Assembly (NCBI GenBank): GCA_002343715.1
Contig: DDSA01000208.1
Span: forward strand, 13,422-77,421
Source: Phycisphaerales bacterium UBA2402
Lineage (GTDB): Bacteria; Planctomycetota; Phycisphaerae; Phycisphaerales; UBA1924
Length of the DNA stretch: 64,000 nucleotides
Direction: 5' to 3'
The translations under genes and the position numbers were made by a program. Each line of letters starts with the position of its first letter. The stretch's first letter is position 1. Shown in pieces: positions 54,108 to 63,063 of the stretch. The notes under the pieces were generated by a model. That model made no database searches. It was given only the letters and a program-made list of their open reading frames with translations, and was not told the origin of the DNA.

Positions 54108-55649
54108 TCAACTCACAGGCTCGAGCATCAGGAATCGGCCGTCCTCCGCGGTGAGAACCATCACACCGCCGATTTTGGCGTTGGCGGGCAGCGTCACCGC
54201 GGCGAAGAGCACATCGGAGGCGCTTCCTCCGATCATCAATCGTCCGATGACACCGTTGCCTGCGGCGATATCGTCCACATCGAGCAGAACACCGTTGACG
54301 GGGTTGACGCCCGCGGCGAACCTCGCCCTTTCGACATGACCTTTGACCTTGATATCGGCGATTGCTCCGGTCCCCCAGGAAACGGCCGAACCATCGCCAT
54401 CGGAGATAGCGCCGAGTTGTTCGGCGGAGAAGGAGGCGCCGGCCGCCACTTCAAGGTTGACGACGGTTCCGACATCCACCTTGATGATGGAACCCGCCCA
54501 CAGCGTCGCGAGTGTCGCCTGGACACAGGTGAAAGACGCAACGTTGCCGCTGGCGAGGAAGAGGCCGCCCTCGATGTTCCGCGCTTTCAAAGCCCCGACC
54601 TCACCGAGCACGATCATCTCGCCGCTGAAGACACCGCCGATGGTGGCGCTTCCGAGCGAGAGCCTGGGCGCGCCACCGCCCGACAGCGTTACGATCGCGG
54701 AGAAATCGCCCGCGCTCGTCAGGCGGAGCATCCACGGCGCATCGATGCGGCTGAGCCTGTCGGAGGTCAGATCGGGCCGATTCACATCCTCGACCCAGGA
54801 CCAACTCGCGACCGTCATCGCCGCGATCGGTGAGACGGAAGCAAGCCGCATGTTGGCGACATGGCCCATTTTCAACGTCATCGCCGGCCCGGCGGATCCG
54901 ATGCCCATGTCGAAGTCGGTGACGTCACGAACGCTGATCGATCCGAGCGTTCCCAGTATGTTCAGGCCGCCGGTCATGTTTGTCGTCGCCGCGTTGATGG
55001 ATCTGAGCGATCCGTCCACCTCGATATCAAGCCCCAGGTCTGTCATGCGGTCACCGCCCTTTGTCGTGACGGCGAGCACGCTGGCGCCGCCGGTTCCCGA
55101 CAGGCGAAGAACTGGCGTGTCGTCTCCCGGGCCGGAGAGGAACTCTCCGAACCCGCCCCCGCGAAGACTGAACGTGACGAGGGTGCCGTCGGCATCGGTG
55201 ACAGAGAGCGCTGTGTTGCGGCGCGATCCCAGCGATCCGAAGACCAGCCGAAGATCCCAGGCACCTTGGATCATGGAGACGTTGTTGTCGTCGAACTCAT
55301 CGCTGCCTTCAGGCAGGATCATCTCGGCGCCGGCTGCGTACACGCCCGGAGCGGGCGCATCACTTACCGAGATCTTGGCGGTAACGACCGCCGATGCCCC
55401 GGGCTTGAGTTTCATTCGCTTCTGCACGGTCGCAACAACACCGACGGGATCGACCGCGTCGGCGTTCGGCGCGAGAAACCGCACGGTCACAAGGCCGTTG
55501 AAGAGCTCATCACCCCCGTTCGCCACCGTCGCTGCCAGTGTCAGTTTATCGCCCGGTACGATAAACTCGGGAAGATTATTGACCATCGACACGGACAGGT
55601 CGGCGGCAAGGAGTTGGCGCTGCTCCAACGACTCGAAGTGATGACGCAT
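54108..55649 (-). CDS. LEPR-XLL surface protein, second paralogue
   Basis: A 513-residue relative of the protein at 52053-53624, with the motif FESLEQRQLLAADL at residues 5-18, a CARDB-like beta region (SMVNNLPEFIVPGDKLTLAA, then VTVRFLAPNADAVDPVG), and a long Gly/Ala/Ser-rich beta-repeat part (TGGLNILGTLGSISVRDVTD, GRLMIGGSASDVLFAAVTLP). The two proteins also share near their ends the text NxLLxDVDDIAA / NRFLNGDDRFID and a LPA(N/R)A(K/S)I block, showing common origin. The ATG at 55649 puts the motif near the start; in-frame GTG at 55805 or ATG at 55742 would add a basic head, which is common in this class, so the start is open. Confidence 0.8.
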   Translation of the reverse strand: MRHHFESLEQRQLLAADLSVSMVNNLPEFIVPGDKLTLAATVANGGDELFNGLVTVRFLAPNADAVDPVGVVATVQKRMKLKPGASAVVTAKISVSDAPAPGVYAAGAEMILPEGSDEFDDNNVSMIQGAWDLRLVFGSLGSRRNTALSVTDADGTLVTFSLRGGGFGEFLSGPGDDTPVLRLSGTGGASVLAVTTKGGDRMTDLGLDIEVDGSLRSINAATTNMTGGLNILGTLGSISVRDVTDFDMGIGSAGPAMTLKMGHVANMRLASVSPIAAMTVASWSWVEDVNRPDLTSDRLSRIDAPWMLRLTSAGDFSAIVTLSGGGAPRLSLGSATIGGVFSGEMIVLGEVGALKARNIEGGLFLASGNVASFTCVQATLATLWAGSIIKVDVGTVVNLEVAAGASFSAEQLGAISDGDGSAVSWGTGAIADIKVKGHVERARFAAGVNPVNGVLLDVDDIAAGNGVIGRLMIGGSASDVLFAAVTLPANAKIGGVMVLTAEDGRFLMLEPVS

Positions 55650-55896
55650 GAGCGGTTCATCGGTCCCCGACTCGGCGGATTCAATGGCAGCGTTCCTTCT
55701 GGACAAGCGGCCGGTCAAACCGGACTCGCGCAACCCTTCCATCCATTGCACTCGGTCGGGCTGGAAAGAGCGAGAACTTTTCGGCTTGACGAACCCCCAC
55801 CACACCCCGTACGTTGTGGTCCCGGCTGTCGCGCGAGCGGCGGGGGATATGTATACCCTGTGCCTCCCCGGTGGGGCTACAGAAAGGGACGCGGCG

Positions 55897-56994
55897 TTGA
55901 CTCAGGGCACATTCCGATGGTTGGCAGGCTGGGCGAACCTGATCGCGCTGGTATGCGCTGTGGGCGGTGCCGATCCGGCGCTCGCTCAGACAGGAAAACT
56001 CAGCCCCGACATTCTTCAAGCGCCGCTCCTTTCGCCAGATCAAAAAACGCAGGTTGCCTCATTTGTGTCGGCCAACAGCAGGAACCTGTCGGGTAAAGCC
56101 GAAGCGATCAAAAAGGACCGCACGGCACTCCTCGAGCCGTTGCTCGGTACTCAGGCGGCCACACCATTCCGCCTCGAGTACAGCGCCCGCCTGGACCCGA
56201 TTCTCACGCCGCTGGCGGAGCACGAGAACGAACTGATCGCGGTGAACGCGCTGGTCATCGCCGCGGAGCTGGCAACTCAGAGGATGGTGGACATCCTGAA
56301 AGCGTCGTCGGCCTCGACGAAACCATCGGTCAGATACCAATCCGCGTACGGGCTGCGGCGCACCTTCGAGGCGCTTCAGAACATGCCTTCGCCGACCATC
56401 CAACCCGGGCAGATCGAACTCGCGATCGACTTCATCGGGACACGCCTGAAAGCCGAGAACGATCCCCTGGTCATCGACGGTCTGGTCCGGGCCGCGCTCG
56501 AAGGGGCGAAACTTCCGAACCAGCGCTCCCGCGCGTTGGCGGTGATCGGGCGGGAGTGTGCGGCACTTTCCAAGGCGCTGCCACCGGCGTCCGTGCCGGA
56601 CGCGATGCTCGACGCGATGCTCCGGGCAGGCGCGGGTGTGCGCGACCTCGTGAGCGATTCGGAGACCGGCCAGATCGATTCTCCGACGCTCGAGCAGGCT
56701 GCGAAACTAGGCGGTCAACTCGTCGCGCTCGCTGTTCGCGCCGCGGAAAGCCGCGCCATCACCGAAAAGGGCCGGCGAGAACTCTTCGCTCAGATCGCCG
56801 GGGTAGGCGAGTCGGTCGTGCTGTTGGCGGCCACCCGCAAGGACGGAAAGGACCGTCAATCCAAACGCTTCGGCGAGGACTTCCGAACGTCGGAAGCCCG
56901 ATTTCTGGTCAACGCCAAGGACCTGCTCGGCGCGGGCGGACCTCTCGTAGGTGACCCGTTCAAACTGCCTCCCGGCGAGTTCCCGTTGAAGTAA
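55897..56994 (+). CDS. Secreted protein of unknown function
   Basis: A 365-residue exported protein I do not recognise. The N-terminus is a signal peptide (WLAGWANLIALVCAVGGADP, cleavage after ALA-Q). The mature part is mostly helical with regular alpha-alpha hairpin spacing (ALVIAAELATQRMVDILKAS, VRYQSAYGLRRTFEAL, LVIDGLVRAALEGAK), suggesting a HEAT-like repeat fold. A TTG start at 55897 is chosen because AAAGGGA lies about 7 nt upstream and it begins directly before the signal peptide; an ATG at 55849 is the alternative. The oligopeptide-binding protein gene follows 47 bp downstream on the same strand. Confidence 0.6.
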   Translation: MTQGTFRWLAGWANLIALVCAVGGADPALAQTGKLSPDILQAPLLSPDQKTQVASFVSANSRNLSGKAEAIKKDRTALLEPLLGTQAATPFRLEYSARLDPILTPLAEHENELIAVNALVIAAELATQRMVDILKASSASTKPSVRYQSAYGLRRTFEALQNMPSPTIQPGQIELAIDFIGTRLKAENDPLVIDGLVRAALEGAKLPNQRSRALAVIGRECAALSKALPPASVPDAMLDAMLRAGAGVRDLVSDSETGQIDSPTLEQAAKLGGQLVALAVRAAESRAITEKGRRELFAQIAGVGESVVLLAATRKDGKDRQSKRFGEDFRTSEARFLVNAKDLLGAGGPLVGDPFKLPPGEFPLK

Positions 56995-57041
56995 CTCGCG
57001 CCGGATCGAGTTCCGTCCTCGGGATTGGAGGAAGGGAAGGC

Positions 57042-58925
57042 GTGCTCAAACTCCTGTTGCCCGTCCTGCTCGTGGCGGCCCTCATCATCGCCGGGGCGAT
57101 CGCCGATCGGCCCCGCCCCAGGGCGGACTTTGTCGCTGTGAACAACGGTGATGTGAGCACGCTCGACTTCACGCAGATGTCGTGGATGCAGGATTTTCGG
57201 GCGGCTAGGCTTCTCTTTGAAGGGTTGACAAAGTCCGACGTCTTCGACCCCGACTATTCAACCCTTCCCGCCGTTGCGGAGCGGTGGGAGGTCTCCGAGG
57301 ACGGAAGGGAGTACACCTTTCACCTCCGCGAGGACGCACGGTGGTCCAACGGCGCGCCTGTCACGGCCGAAGATTTCCGCGCCGCGTGGCGGCGGATGCT
57401 CCTGCCCGAAAACGGCGCGGACTATGCGAAACTGTTTCGCCTGATCGAAGGGGCCGATGAGTTTTACAGGTGGCGGCTCGAGGCGCTGCGCGTGTTCGCA
57501 CACGACCGTATCAACCTTTCCGCAGAGGACGCCGGACAGCGCGCCATGGAGTTGTGGCGAGACACTCTCTCACGGTTTGAATCCGTCGAAATCCGGGCAC
57601 TCACACCGAGGACCCTGCGGGTGCGGCTGTCCAAGCCGGTCCCCTACTTCCTGTCTCTCACCGCCTTCCCGGCGTTTTTCCCTGTCCATGCCCCGACGCT
57701 GGCGGCCTACGAACGCATCGACCCTCGCACCGCCTCCGTCATCACCGACCCCGCGTGGTGCAAGCCCGGCTCGATCGTCGTGAACGGGCCTTTCACGCTG
57801 GCGCAATGGTCGTTCAAACGCGATATGCGATTCGAGAAGAACCCGGTATACTGGAACGCGGACTCCATCGCCCTTGACAGCATCTCGATGCCCACGATCG
57901 ATAACGGCAACGCGGCGGTGCTTGCCTTCCGAACCGGCACGGTGGACTGGGTCAGCGATGTGCTCCCCGCGTACAGGGCCGACATGCTGGCGGCCAAGCG
58001 GGCCTATCTCGAACAACATCAAGCAATCGTCGAGCCGCTGAAGGCCGCGGGGGTGGACCCGGTGGAGATCGACCGCCGATTGCCCCCAGATCCACGGCTC
58101 AACATCCACTCGTTCCCCGCCTTCGGCACGTATTTCTACAACTTCAACTGCCGCCCCACGCTCCGCGACGGACGGCCCAACCCCTTCGCCGATCCTCGCG
58201 TGCGCCGGGCCTTCACCATGGCGATGGATAAGCAAACGCTGGTCAACGTCGTGCGCCGCAGTGGTGAGCCCGCCGCGACCAGCCTCATACCGCCGAGTTC
58301 ACTCCCGGTGTACACCTCCCCGAAGGGATTGCCCTACAACCCCGCCGCGGCACGGGCACTTCTCGCCGAGGCCGGCTACGCGGACCCGAAGAAGTTCCCG
58401 ACCGTGGAACTTCTCTTCAACAGCGACGGAGGCCACGAGCTGATCGCGCAGTCGGTGGCCAAGGATTGGGAGCGGAACCTGGGCGTGAGCGTGTCGCTGT
58501 CGCAGAAGGAAGTCCGGACCTTTCGTGAGCAGGTCAAGAGCGGAGATTTCATGGTCTCCCGCGGCACATGGTTCGGGGACTACGGCGACCCCACCACCTT
58601 CCTCGATATCAGCCGCGAGGATGACGGCAACAACGACCGCGGATACGCCAACCCCGAGTTTGAGGGCCTGATGGACGCGGCATCCGAAGAAACTGATCCC
58701 GTGAAGCGGTTGCGGCTGCTCGAGCGGGCCGAGACGATTCTCATGGAACGAGATGTTCCCATGGCCCCGATCTTTCACTACGTCCAGATCTACCTCTTCG
58801 ACCCTCACACAGTGTCGGGCATCACGCCGCACCCGCGGCAGGAGCAATGCCTTTACCTCGTCGACATGCTGGGGGATGGGAAGGGGACCGATGTGCCACG
58901 GATGATGGGCGCTGAGAGCAAGTAG
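57042..58925 (+). CDS. Oligopeptide-type ABC transporter substrate-binding protein (family 5)
   Basis: A 627-residue exported solute-binding protein of the OppA/DppA (SBP_bac_5) family. It begins with a hydrophobic signal or anchor (LKLLLPVLLVAALIIAGAIA); there is no lipobox cysteine. Family blocks are AERWEVSEDGREYTFHLRED, ARWSNGAPVTAEDFRAAWRR, NGPFTLAQWSFKRDMRFEKN, YWN, and DPRVRRAFTMAMDKQTLV. The ligand could be an oligopeptide or another solute. No permease or ATPase genes of this transporter type are next to it, so its partners are elsewhere. The start is a GTG at 57042 with GAAGGGAAGG upstream. The moaA leader follows directly. Confidence 0.92.
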   Translation: MLKLLLPVLLVAALIIAGAIADRPRPRADFVAVNNGDVSTLDFTQMSWMQDFRAARLLFEGLTKSDVFDPDYSTLPAVAERWEVSEDGREYTFHLREDARWSNGAPVTAEDFRAAWRRMLLPENGADYAKLFRLIEGADEFYRWRLEALRVFAHDRINLSAEDAGQRAMELWRDTLSRFESVEIRALTPRTLRVRLSKPVPYFLSLTAFPAFFPVHAPTLAAYERIDPRTASVITDPAWCKPGSIVVNGPFTLAQWSFKRDMRFEKNPVYWNADSIALDSISMPTIDNGNAAVLAFRTGTVDWVSDVLPAYRADMLAAKRAYLEQHQAIVEPLKAAGVDPVEIDRRLPPDPRLNIHSFPAFGTYFYNFNCRPTLRDGRPNPFADPRVRRAFTMAMDKQTLVNVVRRSGEPAATSLIPPSSLPVYTSPKGLPYNPAAARALLAEAGYADPKKFPTVELLFNSDGGHELIAQSVAKDWERNLGVSVSLSQKEVRTFREQVKSGDFMVSRGTWFGDYGDPTTFLDISREDDGNNDRGYANPEFEGLMDAASEETDPVKRLRLLERAETILMERDVPMAPIFHYVQIYLFDPHTVSGITPHPRQEQCLYLVDMLGDGKGTDVPRMMGAESK

Positions 58926-58970
58926 CAGCCATTCCCTCGCGCGAGACTGTCGCGTGGTTTGTGCGCCGGG

Positions 58971-59079
58971 ACGCTCGGGAGGAGCGTGGCATCGGGCTTT
59001 CGCCCGGTGAGCGAGTTGAGTTCAAAGCGATCCGTCCGGGACGGTCGGGGGCACGATGGTACGGGATTTCGCCCCGTAC
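58971..59079 (+). promoter_or_regulatory. Hairpin-rich leader at the 5' end of moaA (candidate RNA regulator)
   Basis: Four stem-loops in 109 nt: 58971-58987 (ACGCTC/GAGCGT), 58991-59008 (ATCGGGC/GCCCGGT around TTTC), 59032-59044 (CCGTC/GACGG) and 59059-59079 (GTACGGG/CCCGTAC). The second includes the first two bases of the GTG at 59007. This could be a cis-regulatory RNA controlling molybdopterin synthesis, but it does not visibly match the E. coli Moco motif that I recall. Confidence 0.35.
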
Positions 59080-60164
59080 AGTGCTGCATCGGACTCCTGC
59101 TGAACATCCTCGGACGTGCATCCCTCGAGCCGGCATCAGTCGCGGAAGGTCCGCCGCGGGCCCCGCACTCCGACCGCCGCCTCTTCGATTCGCACGGACG
59201 GTCCATCCGTGACCTTCGACTGTCGATCACGGATCGGTGCAACTTCAGATGCGTGTACTGCATGGAGCCCGACGTGAAGTTCGCCCCCCGGAACGAACTG
59301 CTGACGGTGCCGGAGCTGGTGCGGGTAGCGTCGGTGTGCGTCGGGCTGGGAGTGGACAAGGTGCGGCTGACCGGCGGCGAACCGACGCTGCACCCGTCTT
59401 TGACTCACATCATCCGCGGCGTTGCCGCTCTCGGAGTTCCGGATGTGGCCCTGACCACCAACGGATCACGGATGGACGCGGCCGTGCTCGATGAGTGGAA
59501 GCAGGCCGGGCTTTCCCGGATCACGATCAGCATCGACAGCCTTGACGAAGGCAGGTTCGCCGCGGTGACGCGCTCAACAACCCGGGCGGCGGACGTGGCC
59601 GAGGCGGTGCGGGCCGCGAAACGTGCGGGGTTTTCACCGGTCAAGATCAACGCGGTGGCGATGCGCGGCGTGAACGAAACGGATCTGCCGGAACTGGCCG
59701 CCCTCGCCCGCGACCTCGACATCGAGGCCCGGTTCATCGAGTTCATGCCCCTGGACTCGGGCCGGGCGTGGGACCCTGGGAAACTCATGCCCGCCGATGA
59801 GATCATCGCACGCATCGGTGCTCGATTTCCCCTGGTGCCACTGGGACGGGATGAGCCATCCAGCACCTCGCTCACATTCACCTTCGCCGATGGTTCTCCG
59901 GGGCGGATCGGGATCATCGCTCCCGTTACTCGGCCCTTCTGCGGCGCGTGCAGCCGCCTGCGCATCACGGCGGACGGAAAGGTGAGGCCGTGCCTGTTCA
60001 GCCTGCGGGAATGGGACCTGCGTCCTCTGTTGCGAGGCGGAGCGGGCGACCGCGAGATCGGCGACTATCTCATCGACGCGACGTGGACCAAACAGGCCGG
60101 CCACGGGATCACCGCGCCCGGTTTCGAGCAGCCGCAACGCCCCATGTCCTCCATCGGCGGTTAA
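59007..60164 (+). CDS. moaA: GTP 3',8-cyclase MoaA
   Basis: A radical-SAM enzyme that makes the first intermediate of molybdenum-cofactor synthesis. The N-terminal cluster motif is TDRCNFRCVYCM (CxxxCxxC). KVRLTGGEPTLHPSL and ALTTNGSRMDAAVLDEW follow. The second cluster is FCGACSRLRITADGKVRPCL, and the protein ends in the Gly-Gly (SSIGG) required by the family. Conserved sequence starts only near 59180, and there is no ATG, GTG or TTG in frame between 59019 and that point. The GTG at 59007 is thus a compromise that gives an unusual N-terminal extension of about 55 residues lying over hairpins. A rare start codon or a sequence error upstream is possible. No other moa genes are nearby. Confidence 0.9.
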   Translation: MSELSSKRSVRDGRGHDGTGFRPVQCCIGLLLNILGRASLEPASVAEGPPRAPHSDRRLFDSHGRSIRDLRLSITDRCNFRCVYCMEPDVKFAPRNELLTVPELVRVASVCVGLGVDKVRLTGGEPTLHPSLTHIIRGVAALGVPDVALTTNGSRMDAAVLDEWKQAGLSRITISIDSLDEGRFAAVTRSTTRAADVAEAVRAAKRAGFSPVKINAVAMRGVNETDLPELAALARDLDIEARFIEFMPLDSGRAWDPGKLMPADEIIARIGARFPLVPLGRDEPSSTSLTFTFADGSPGRIGIIAPVTRPFCGACSRLRITADGKVRPCLFSLREWDLRPLLRGGAGDREIGDYLIDATWTKQAGHGITAPGFEQPQRPMSSIGG

Positions 60165-60256
60165 ATTCCTTCGCTCTGAATCGGACAACGGTGGTTCTGT
60201 CGTAATACACTGGGCCATTGCGCCGCGATGCCGCGGCGGTACGGAGCCACACTTCG

Positions 60257-61093
60257 ATGTCTCAAGCCGATCTTCGCCTGCCGCAACTTCGCCCCCTCGG
60301 CGCGACGATGCGCCGGGACGCGTGGTGGATGCAGCCCGCGCTGACGTTTCTTGGTTTGATGGCCTTCATCGTCTACTCGACGTGGGCGGCCTTTCAAGGG
60401 AACCATTACTGGTACAACGGCGGCGGGGCGGACTACCTCAGCCCCTTCTACTCGCCCGAAATTTTCGGTCAATCTCCGCACGCCTGGTTCGGCCCACCGC
60501 CGGAGTGGTTGATGAAGATATGGCCGGCGTTCATTCCCTTCTCGCCTGCCCTGCTCATCCTGTGGGCGCCGGGCGGGTTCCGGTTCACCTGCTATTACTA
60601 CCGGGGGGCATACTACAAGGCCTTCTGGGCCGACCCTCTCAGTTGCGCGGTGGGCGAGCCGGGATTCCGCGGCAAGAAGTACCGTGGCGAAGAGAAGTTC
60701 CCACTCATCATCCAGAATGTCCACCGGTACTTCCTCTATCTGGCGATGGCCTTCCTGATTCTGCTGGCGTGGGACGCGTTCAAGGCCTTTTTCTTCACGG
60801 GAGATGACGGGAGCCGCCGCTTCGGCATCGCCGTGGGATCGCTCATCCTGACAGTCAACCCGATCCTGCTGGGCGGGTACACGCTGGGGTGCCATTCGTT
60901 GCGGCACATCATCGGCGGAAGGAAGGACTGCGTCTCTTCCAACGCCGCCGGGCACGCCTGCTACAACGGGGTCAGTTGCCTGAACCGCAAGCACATGCTC
61001 TTCGCGTGGATGAGCCTTTTCTGGGTAGGTTTCACCGACCTCTACGTCCGGCTGTGCTCGATGGGCGTCTGGAGCGACTTCCGGATCCTGTAG
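60257..61093 (+). CDS. sdhC: Succinate dehydrogenase membrane anchor (Sdh1-type cytochrome b-like subunit)
   Basis: A 278-residue inner-membrane protein with about five hydrophobic segments (ALTFLGLMAFIVYSTWAAF, YFLYLAMAFLILLAWDAF, FGIAVGSLILTVNPILLGGY). Several histidines placed at membrane edges (QGNHYWYNG, NVHRYFLYLA, GCHSLRHIIGG, GHACYNG, RKHMLFAWM) could ligate haem. Size, position directly before sdhA and sdhB, and overall character match the long single-chain anchor of the actinobacterial Sdh1 complex rather than the four-subunit E. coli type. GGAG lies about 10 nt before the ATG. It passes electrons from SdhB to the quinone pool. Confidence 0.85.
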   Translation: MSQADLRLPQLRPLGATMRRDAWWMQPALTFLGLMAFIVYSTWAAFQGNHYWYNGGGADYLSPFYSPEIFGQSPHAWFGPPPEWLMKIWPAFIPFSPALLILWAPGGFRFTCYYYRGAYYKAFWADPLSCAVGEPGFRGKKYRGEEKFPLIIQNVHRYFLYLAMAFLILLAWDAFKAFFFTGDDGSRRFGIAVGSLILTVNPILLGGYTLGCHSLRHIIGGRKDCVSSNAAGHACYNGVSCLNRKHMLFAWMSLFWVGFTDLYVRLCSMGVWSDFRIL

Positions 61094-61157
61094 AACTGCC
61101 TCGATTCAAGATCGGCCGAACCGCCCATCGCCGCCCACCACGACTCGGAGAAACAGC

Positions 61158-63038
61158 GTGACACCCTACGAGACATTTGAACACGACGTGATTGTCATCG
61201 GAGCCGGCGGAGCCGGCCTCCGCGCCGCTATCGAGGCATCCCGCGCGGGGTGCAAGGTCGCCCTCATCTGCAAGAGTCTGCTGGGCAAGGCCCACACCGT
61301 CATGGCCGAGGGAGGAATGGCCGCGGCGATGGCCAACGTCGATGACCGCGACAACTGGCGCGTTCACTTCGCCGACACGATGCGCGGCGGTCAATACCTG
61401 AACAACCCGCGCATGGCCGAACTGCACGCCAAGCAGGCTCCCGAGCGCGTCCATGAACTGGAGGCATGGGGCGCTGTCTTCGACCGCACCAAGGACGGCC
61501 GCATCCTGCAGCGCAACTTCGGCGGCCACCGCTACCCGCGTCTGGCCCACGTCGGCGACCGCACGGGCCTCGAACTCATCCGAACGCTCCAGGACAAGGG
61601 CGTTCACTCCGGCATCGATGTGTACATGGAGATGACGGTCCACAGCCTCCTGCTCGGCCCTTCACCTCTCCCCGGACATGCGTACGACAAGTGGTTCTCC
61701 ATGCCCTCCGCCGAGTCGGCTCGATCCAGGCGCGTGATCGGGTGCTTCGGGTACGACCGCGAACTCGGGCGGTTCCGCGTGTGGAAGGCCAAGGCCGTCG
61801 TCCTGGCCACCGGCGGCATCGGACGAGCCTTCAAGATCACCAGCAACTCGTGGGAATACACGGGGGATGGCCATGCGCTGGCCTACGCCGCCGGGGCCGA
61901 CCTGATGGACATGGAGTTCGTGCAGTTCCACCCCACGGGGATGGTCTGGCCCCCCAGCGTGCGTGGCATCCTCGTGACCGAGGGGGTGCGCGGGGAGGGC
62001 GGGCGTCTGCTCAACAACAAGGGCGAACGCTTCATGTTCAACGACATCCCCGACAACTACAAGAACCAGACCGCCAAGGATGTCGAGGAGGGGTGGAGGT
62101 ACGTGACCGGCGACAAGAGCGCCATGCGTCCGCCGGAACTCCTCACCCGCGATCACGTCGCTCGCTGCATCAACAAGGAAGTCAAGGCGGGGCGGGGTTC
62201 TCCCCACGGCGGCGTCTACCTCGATATCGCATGGATCAAAGAGAAACTCCCCAACGCCGCCGAGCACATCAAGAAAAAACTCCCGAGCATGTACCACCAG
62301 TTCATCACGCTCGCGGGGGTTGACATTACCAGGGAACCGATGGAAGTCGGCCCGACGACCCACTATGTCATGGGCGGCGTGCGTGTGGATGGGGACACGC
62401 AGATGAGCACCGTGCCGGGCCTCTTCGCCGCGGGCGAGGTCGCCGCCGGTCTGCACGGGGCCAACCGCCTCGGCGGCAACTCCCTCAGCGACCTTCTGGT
62501 CTTCGGCAAACTCGCGGGCGAGTACGCCGCAACGTTCGCCAAGGACGTGCCCGCGGTCGAGCCCGACCAATCTCAGATCGACGATGCGGCCCGGCGCGCC
62601 CTCGATCCGTTCGAGCGGGGCGGAAGCGGCGAGGGGGCGTACAAGGTGCAGTACGACCTGCAGGACACAATGCAGGCAAACGTTGGCATCGTCCGGGTTG
62701 AGAAGGAAATGGCCGCGGCCGTGGACGAACTGGCCAAACTCCGGGCCCGGGCCGCGAAGGTCGGCGTGCCCGGCAACCGCGAGTACAACCCCGGCTGGCA
62801 CACGGCGATGGACCTGCACAACCTGCTGCTGGTCTCCGAGGCCGTGGCCCGCTCGGCGCTGGAGCGGCGTGAGAGCCGCGGAGCCCAGTTCCGCGAGGAT
62901 TACCCGGACAAGAGCGAGGAATGCGCGAAGTTCAACGTCGTCTGCCGCAAGGCCGAGGACGGGTCGATGCGCATCATCCGTGAATCCATCCGCCCGCTCA
63001 CGGCGGAGCAGAAGCAGGTGATCGAGGAGAACAAGTAG
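61158..63038 (+). CDS. sdhA: Succinate dehydrogenase flavoprotein subunit
   Basis: A 626-residue FAD-linked subunit of complex II that oxidises succinate to fumarate. It has the FAD dinucleotide site VIVIGAGGAGLRAAIEASRA, the covalent-flavin His segment GKAHTVMAEGG, substrate-site blocks FVQFHPTG, RGEGGRLLNN, THYVMGGV, and GLHGANRLGGNSLSDLLVFG, then the C-terminal NPGWHTAMDLHNLLLVSEAV. The start is GTG at 61158 with CGGAGA upstream. It is the second gene of sdhCAB, 64 bp after sdhC and 25 bp before sdhB. Confidence 0.97.
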   Translation: MTPYETFEHDVIVIGAGGAGLRAAIEASRAGCKVALICKSLLGKAHTVMAEGGMAAAMANVDDRDNWRVHFADTMRGGQYLNNPRMAELHAKQAPERVHELEAWGAVFDRTKDGRILQRNFGGHRYPRLAHVGDRTGLELIRTLQDKGVHSGIDVYMEMTVHSLLLGPSPLPGHAYDKWFSMPSAESARSRRVIGCFGYDRELGRFRVWKAKAVVLATGGIGRAFKITSNSWEYTGDGHALAYAAGADLMDMEFVQFHPTGMVWPPSVRGILVTEGVRGEGGRLLNNKGERFMFNDIPDNYKNQTAKDVEEGWRYVTGDKSAMRPPELLTRDHVARCINKEVKAGRGSPHGGVYLDIAWIKEKLPNAAEHIKKKLPSMYHQFITLAGVDITREPMEVGPTTHYVMGGVRVDGDTQMSTVPGLFAAGEVAAGLHGANRLGGNSLSDLLVFGKLAGEYAATFAKDVPAVEPDQSQIDDAARRALDPFERGGSGEGAYKVQYDLQDTMQANVGIVRVEKEMAAAVDELAKLRARAAKVGVPGNREYNPGWHTAMDLHNLLLVSEAVARSALERRESRGAQFREDYPDKSEECAKFNVVCRKAEDGSMRIIRESIRPLTAEQKQVIEENK

Positions 63039-63063
63039 TTTCAGGACGGATCAGGACTCACCC

